Part shown: positions 5,992 through 9,135 of the stretch, piece after piece
How the letters are laid out: every line of letters starts with the position of its first letter
Numbering within the stretch: position 1 is the first letter of the stretch
Origin: Promethearchaeum sp.
Lineage (GTDB): Archaea > Asgardarchaeota > Lokiarchaeia > Sigyniarchaeales > Promethearchaeaceae
Length of the DNA: 9,135 bases
NCBI GenBank assembly: GCA_030611625.1
Contig: JAUWPK010000125.1
Location: 1 to 9,135, forward strand
Reading direction: 5' to 3'
Notes under the pieces: model-generated
Told to the model about the DNA's origin: nothing
What the model saw: only the letters and a program-made list of their open reading frames with translations
Databases searched by the model: none
Program-made: the position numbers and the translations under genes

Positions 5992-7134
5992 TTATTCCTC
6001 TGAGTCTTTTCCGCATTGGATGCAAAAGACCGCACCAAATGGAATGAGAGCTCCACATTCTGAACAAGTTTCTTCTGATTCTCGGGGAACTTCTTCTTCA
6101 ACCATTTCATATTTTATATCTTCTTCAACCATTTCATATTTTACATCTTCTTCAACCATTTCATATTTTACATCTTCTTCAATCTTTCCATATTTTACAT
6201 CTTCTTCATTCTTTCCATATTTTACATCTTCTTCAATCTTTCCATATTTTACAACTTTTTTCCTTGAAAAGGTTAAGGGAACTAAAATGGTTTGAATATT
6301 TCCTAATGCCAGGAATATCATTCCAATTATGAAAACTATACCTGATATGAAAAAAATACCCAAATTAAACCAATAAGAATTATTGTTAAAACTTAAACTC
6401 CCATTTTTTATCATCATAATATTAATAAAAGTAATTATGCTTTCAAGTTGATGAAGTACTGGAAGAGCTATAAAGAAGAGAATTATTCCTTTGGATAAGG
6501 GATTTGTATATTTACGAAGTAATTCATTTTTTATTGCAGTTTTTTTGAGTAAAACAATTGCAACAATTCCTATAATTAAATAAATGAAATTTGTTGATAA
6601 AACCACAACCAAACGAGTAATAGCATAAGTTTGTGAATATGTGACCATAACATATTCATCAGGAAAATTATATGGTCTGAAGGGATATACATAATACATA
6701 ACAATTTCAAGTATAATTAGTAAAAAAACCCCACAAAGTAAAAGTATTGAAAGGATCCCGAATTTCCATTTTGATTTCTTATTGAATAAATAAATCTCCA
6801 TGGAACTAAAAAGCAAGATAAATGCAATGAACAGATTAAGAAAAACAAGACCAGATTTAATACCCCAAATAATTTGAATTGTATCTGAAGAGTATGGATG
6901 AATTTCATAAATTTCCCATAATATTATTTGAGTTATACTAAAAGCAAAGTCAAAAAATGTTGCAAACAATAAGAAGAGTAGAAAAGAGATGAATGATTTT
7001 GAAAACCGTTTCTTGCAGTCAGATCCAAGCTCTTCATTTTTAGTCCTTTTAATTGTTAAAATTACGAGAATTAACACAGATAAATTCATTAGACCAAAAA
7101 TGGCACTATTAATTATACTTAAGATGTTTACCAT
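5992..7134 (-). CDS. Paralogue D: seven-helix membrane protein with repeat linker and zinc ribbon
   Basis: The longest member, 380 residues. The membrane part follows the family: ELGSDCKKRFSKSF after segment 1, a longer loop between segments 2 and 3 (EIHPYSSDTIQ), MEIYLFNKKSKWKFGILSI, LLKKTAIKNELLRKYTNP and NIQTILVPLTFSRKK. Between the last helix and the zinc ribbon, residues 294-347 form six 9-residue repeats of two kinds, three KYGKIEEDV-like then three KYEMVEEDV-like. They make a highly charged, lysine/glutamate-rich linker that may be helical or extended. The ribbon has Cys357, 360, 371 and 374 and ends in KDSEE. The start at 7134 aligns without gaps with the start of E (MVN...IFGLMN against MVG...IYGLMN). 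Its TATA centre is 32.5 nt away, so a leader of about 6 nt is expected. Function unknown; the linker would set the ribbon well away from the membrane. Confidence 0.88.
   Translation of the reverse strand: MVNILSIINSAIFGLMNLSVLILVILTIKRTKNEELGSDCKKRFSKSFISFLLFLLFATFFDFAFSITQIILWEIYEIHPYSSDTIQIIWGIKSGLVFLNLFIAFILLFSSMEIYLFNKKSKWKFGILSILLLCGVFLLIILEIVMYYVYPFRPYNFPDEYVMVTYSQTYAITRLVVVLSTNFIYLIIGIVAIVLLKKTAIKNELLRKYTNPLSKGIILFFIALPVLHQLESIITFINIMMIKNGSLSFNNNSYWFNLGIFFISGIVFIIGMIFLALGNIQTILVPLTFSRKKVVKYGKIEEDVKYGKNEEDVKYGKIEEDVKYEMVEEDVKYEMVEEDIKYEMVEEEVPRESEETCSECGALIPFGAVFCIQCGKDSEE
6094..6255 (-). repeat. Six-copy 27-bp in-frame tandem repeat in paralogue D
   Basis: Six contiguous 27-bp units lie at 6094-6120, 6121-6147, 6148-6174, 6175-6201, 6202-6228 and 6229-6255. 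The first three on the plus strand share TTCTTCAACCATTTCATATT and differ by a single base. The last three share a CTTTCCATATTTTACA core. Each unit encodes nine residues, so copy-number change keeps the reading frame. The two homogeneous blocks of three suggest an old duplication that diverged, followed by separate local expansions. Confidence 0.95.
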
Positions 7135-7171
7135 ATTATCTATTACAATTTTGTAGTGTTAATTTTTAAAT
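7135..7171 (-). promoter_or_regulatory. Core promoter of paralogue D
   Basis: The TATA-like box TTTAAAAA (7163-7170, minus strand) is in the same sequence block as that of A and E, but its centre is 32.5 nt from the ATG, 6 nt more than in the other four genes. A start of transcription near 7140 would leave a leader of about 6 nt, too short for a Shine-Dalgarno site. Confidence 0.65.
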
Positions 7172-7187
7172 TTATGTATTATGGTGC

Positions 7188-7219
7188 GTTCAAAAGATAC
7201 TACTTTTAAAGCCAAAATC
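7188..7219 (-). promoter_or_regulatory. 32-bp conserved upstream element, copy before paralogue D
   Basis: Read on the plus strand, its core is CTACTTTTAAAGCCAAAATC (7200-7219), preceded by GTTCAAAAG. The centre is 37 bp upstream of the TATA centre, as in E and within one base of C. CTTTTAAAG is nearly palindromic, which would suit a dimeric regulator. Confidence 0.5.
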
Positions 7220-7263
7220 AACAGATATAAAAGATAATAATATCAATTATTGAAGAAAACAAA

Positions 7264-7283
7264 GGAAAAAACGAAAAAAGTTA
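7264..7283 (-). terminator. T-rich terminator after paralogue E
   Basis: On the minus strand, AACTTTTTTCGTTTTTTCC begins about 40 nt after the stop of E. The same 20 bases recur after F (8400-8419), so the terminator appears to have been copied with the gene. Further T-rich sequence lies between it and the stop codon. Confidence 0.5.
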
Positions 7284-7322
7284 TAAATTTAATGAAAATA
7301 AATAAAATTAAGAAAAAATAAC

Positions 7323-8276
7323 CTAAGAATGGTGCCCACAATTGGTGCAAAATTCAGCTAATGGTGGAATCGGAGCACCACATTTTGAACAGGTTTTTGC
7401 TCCTTTTTGCGGAGTTCCTTTTGAACCTTTTTCCCTTGAAAAGGTTAAGGGAGTATTCATTGTCTTTAATGCCCCTTTCGCTAGTAATATTATTCCAATT
7501 AAAAATATTAAACTTGCTAAATAGAATAAACTTAAAATTATCCATAAACCAAAACCCTCATAGATAACGAATCCAGAATAATAGCTAACTAACCAGATTA
7601 TTTTAATGATGGGTAAGATCAGAGGTCGGATAATAAATAATAAAATAATTCCTGCAGAAAGCGGTTTAGTATAAACCTTAAGTGATTCATTATCTTTAGA
7701 TGTTTTTTTAAGCAATATTAAAATAAAAACAGCAATTAAAATATAGTTGAAATTTGTTAAAACAGACACTACTAAACTAATTATAATGTTTGCATTGAAA
7801 TTTAAAATATAATGCAATATAATTTTTGTAATCATTAATAAGAAAGCGCCACATAATAGAATAATTGCTATAATCCCAAATTTCCATTTACTTTTTTTAT
7901 TGAATAAATTTACCTCCATAGAAGTGAAAATTAAAATTAACCCAATAAAGAGATTAAGGAAAACTAAACCTTCCTTAACACCCCATAGAATATAAGTCAA
8001 ATCAGAAATAGATCGATCTATTTCAGGAATAGTAGAATGCATCCCTGGAGAAATAGAATCAGATATAATTGCAGTAATAAAATATGCTAAATCAAAAAAC
8101 GTGGAAAACATTAAAAAAATTAGAAACGTTATGAATAACTTTGAGAATCCTTTTTTACAATTGGGTTCAAGTTCTTTTTTCTTGATTTTAATACCAGTCA
8201 CAATTAGGAGAATGAATACAAGGAAATTCATCAAACCATAAATTGAAACGTTAAGAATATCTTCGAAACCTACCAT
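7323..8276 (-). CDS. Paralogue E: seven-helix membrane protein with C-terminal zinc ribbon
   Basis: A 317-residue member when started at 8276. An in-frame ATG three codons upstream (8285) exists, but the ATG at 8276 is 26.5 nt from the TATA centre and aligns without gaps with the start of D. The upstream ATG arises from one base change in the shared ATTGTAAATATG context. Hydrophobic segments lie at about 8-31, 47-71, 93-125, 133-157, 162-190, 205-228 and 235-262. Motifs: ELEPNCKKGFSK (Cys40), MEVNLFNKKSKWKFG, LLKKTSKDNESLKVYTKP, GALKTMNTPLTFSREK. The loop between segments 2 and 3 is the longest of the family (about 20 polar residues). The ribbon has Cys296, 299, 310 and 313 and ends in GHHS. 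Its last 40 or so residues are nearly identical to those of F, while the membrane parts differ much more. Function unknown. Confidence 0.87.
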   Translation of the reverse strand: MVGFEDILNVSIYGLMNFLVFILLIVTGIKIKKKELEPNCKKGFSKLFITFLIFLMFSTFFDLAYFITAIISDSISPGMHSTIPEIDRSISDLTYILWGVKEGLVFLNLFIGLILIFTSMEVNLFNKKSKWKFGIIAIILLCGAFLLMITKIILHYILNFNANIIISLVVSVLTNFNYILIAVFILILLKKTSKDNESLKVYTKPLSAGIILLFIIRPLILPIIKIIWLVSYYSGFVIYEGFGLWIILSLFYLASLIFLIGIILLAKGALKTMNTPLTFSREKGSKGTPQKGAKTCSKCGAPIPPLAEFCTNCGHHS

Positions 8277-8307
8277 ATTTACCATTTTGGTGTGTTAATT
8301 TATAAAT
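8277..8307 (-). promoter_or_regulatory. Core promoter of paralogue E
   Basis: The TATA box TTTATAAA (8299-8306, minus strand) is the best match in the array. It is centred 26.5 nt from the ATG at 8276 and only 17.5 nt from the ATG at 8285, so the transcript should begin at the second ATG. Confidence 0.72.
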
Positions 8308-8323
8308 GTATCTGGTATGCATC

Positions 8324-8355
8324 GTTCAGAAAAAACTACTTTTAAAGAAAAAATT
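8324..8355 (-). promoter_or_regulatory. 32-bp conserved upstream element, copy before paralogue E
   Basis: Read on the plus strand, it contains GTTCAGAAA followed by CTACTTTTAAAG (8336-8347), centred 37 bp upstream of the TATA centre. The right end has AAAAAA where C and D have CCAAAA, so the conserved part is mainly the CTACTTTTAAAG core. Confidence 0.48.
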
Positions 8356-8399
8356 CATTACTACAAGAAGTATTTATATCAATAATTAAAAATAAAGAA

Positions 8400-8419
8400 G
8401 GAAAAAACGAAAAAAGTTA
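8400..8419 (-). terminator. T-rich terminator after paralogue F
   Basis: On the minus strand this is the same 20-base double T-run as after E, about 25-45 nt from the stop of F. A further run of ten or more T (complement of the A-run at 8432-8441) lies directly after the stop codon. Confidence 0.52.
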
Positions 8420-8442
8420 GAATTTTTAATTAAAAAAAAAAA

Positions 8443-9135
8443 CTAAGGATGGTGGCCACAATTGGTACAAAATTCAGCTAATGGTGGAATCGAAGCACCA
8501 CATTCTGAGCATTTCTTTACTCCTTTTTGCGGAGTTCCTTTTGCACCTTTTTCCCTTGAGAAGGTTAGTGGGGTAGACATAGTTTTAACTGCTCCAATAG
8601 AAAGAACAACTATTCCGATTATAAATAATAGACTTGAAAGGAAGAACAATCCATAATCAATCCAATTTAGAAGATCAGCATATTCATAATAATCATATGT
8701 GATGAACTTATAGTTAATAAAACTGCGAACACTTTGAAATATCTGAATTATTGAATGAAAATTCAATAAAAAGAGCACCCCAATAGAAATCAATTTTGTA
8801 TAAACTTTAAGTGATTCATTTTCCTTGCCAGTTTTTTTCAGTAAAAAACGAATGGCCATTGCTATAATTATATAATTGAAGCTTGTTAAGATAGCCACAA
8901 CCAATTGAGTTATGGCATACGGAAGTGAAATCGTATAGAAATAGAATCCACTTGGAAGCTCATAATCGGTTAAGCCGAATACATAAAAGATAATAATTTC
9001 AACAATCATATATAAAAAAGACCCACAAAGTAAAACGATTGAAAGAATACCGAATTTCATCTTAGATTTTTTATTGAACAAATTAATCTCCATTGAGATA
9101 AAAAGCAAGATAAATGCAATGAACAAATTCAGAAA
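8443..9135 (-). CDS. Paralogue F (5' part missing): membrane protein with C-terminal zinc ribbon
   Basis: The reading frame is open to the window edge, giving 230 residues. They begin FLNLFIAFILLF, which matches the third hydrophobic segment of D and E, so roughly 100 N-terminal residues lie outside the window. The TTG at 9126 is an internal leucine codon, not a start. Visible motifs: MEINLFNKKSKMKFGILSI (Met replaces the usual Trp), LLKKTGKENESLKVYTK, GAVKTMSTPLTFSREK. The ribbon is CSECGASIPPLAEFCTNCG, followed by HHP. The middle of the protein (LPYAITQLVVAILTSFNYI) resembles D more than E, whereas the tail from TFSREK onward is almost the same as that of E. This mosaic pattern hints at gene conversion or recombination between neighbours. 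Function unknown. Confidence 0.85.
   Translation of the reverse strand, partial: FLNLFIAFILLFISMEINLFNKKSKMKFGILSIVLLCGSFLYMIVEIIIFYVFGLTDYELPSGFYFYTISLPYAITQLVVAILTSFNYIIIAMAIRFLLKKTGKENESLKVYTKLISIGVLFLLNFHSIIQIFQSVRSFINYKFITYDYYEYADLLNWIDYGLFFLSSLLFIIGIVVLSIGAVKTMSTPLTFSREKGAKGTPQKGVKKCSECGASIPPLAEFCTNCGHHP

Larger units (their letters stand above)
3104..9135 (-). repeat. Tandem array of six paralogous genes
   Basis: Six adjacent genes of one family lie head-to-tail, with gaps from stop to next start of 72, 54, 179, 188 and 166 nt. A to C form a short-loop subgroup and D to F a long-loop subgroup, judged by the loop between hydrophobic segments 2 and 3 (not visible in F, which is grouped by its middle part). 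Promoter blocks, upstream elements and a terminator are duplicated along with the coding parts. The array may continue beyond the right edge. Confidence 0.9.

Noticed and set aside
5844..6110. Minus-strand 88-residue frame at the end of paralogue D
   Set aside because: It overlaps the zinc ribbon of D in another frame and runs through the promoter and upstream element of C; no family features.
6094..6255. Possible CRISPR array from the 27-bp repeats
   Set aside because: The units are directly adjacent with no spacers and lie in frame inside a gene.
6020..6295. Plus-strand frame rich in Ser, Tyr, Phe and Thr repeats
   Set aside because: It is the antisense reading of the 27-bp repeat in paralogue D, whose family motifs and zinc ribbon show the minus strand is the real one.
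7323..8276. Microbial rhodopsin, because of seven helices with the N-terminus outside
   Set aside because: No lysine lies in the middle of the seventh helix for retinal attachment, and no rhodopsin motifs were found; the conserved lysines are in loops.
9124..9126. TTG as start codon of paralogue F
   Set aside because: The frame stays open upstream to the window edge, and the residues before it (FLN) match the paralogues, so this is an internal Leu codon of a truncated gene.
3104..9135. Single operon for all six paralogues
   Set aside because: Each of A to E has its own TATA-like box, and T-rich terminators follow D, E, F and A. Read-through between C, B and A remains possible because no clear terminator separates them.

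Overview
The window looks like AT-rich archaeal DNA, most likely from an Asgard archaeon (Lokiarchaeia-like). This rests on the gene content: a Roadblock/LC7 protein, a Rab/Ras-type small GTPase with intact G1-G5 motifs, a LURP-one/scramblase-like (tubby-fold) protein and a METTL16/RlmF-type RNA methyltransferase, all within 3 kb. TATA-type promoters with leaderless starts and T-rich terminators also fit. The lineage is inferred from gene families and was not tested by a search.

Left part (1-3000): two plus-strand genes, Roadblock/LC7 (143-595) and the LURP-one-like protein (862-1446), converge on two minus-strand genes, the methyltransferase (2987-2148) followed 63 nt later by the small GTPase (2084-1515). 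Three of these four have recognisable Shine-Dalgarno sites. Roadblock proteins and small GTPases are known partners in eukaryotes and bacteria, but here they lie in opposite orientations, so a functional link is only suggested.

Right part (3104 to the window edge): six consecutive minus-strand paralogues, called here A to F in order of increasing coordinate. F is cut by the window edge. Each of A to E has about seven hydrophobic segments, conserved basic motifs in alternate loops, and a C-terminal CxxC-x(10-12)-CxxC zinc ribbon. The positive-inside pattern puts the N-terminus outside and the zinc ribbon in the cytoplasm. I know no named family for this architecture. D carries an extra linker of six 9-residue repeats encoded by a 27-bp tandem repeat.

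The most striking signal is regulatory. Each of A to E has its own TATA-like box, and in A, B, C and E its centre lies exactly 26.5 nt from an ATG, so those mRNAs should be leaderless; D has a 6-nt longer gap. This spacing moves the start of C to 5812 and of E to 8276. C, D and E also share a 32-bp element 37-38 bp upstream of the TATA box, centre to centre. The array therefore looks like duplicated, individually controlled transcription units rather than one operon. No RNA gene, CRISPR array, transposon or gene-free stretch over 300 bases was seen.
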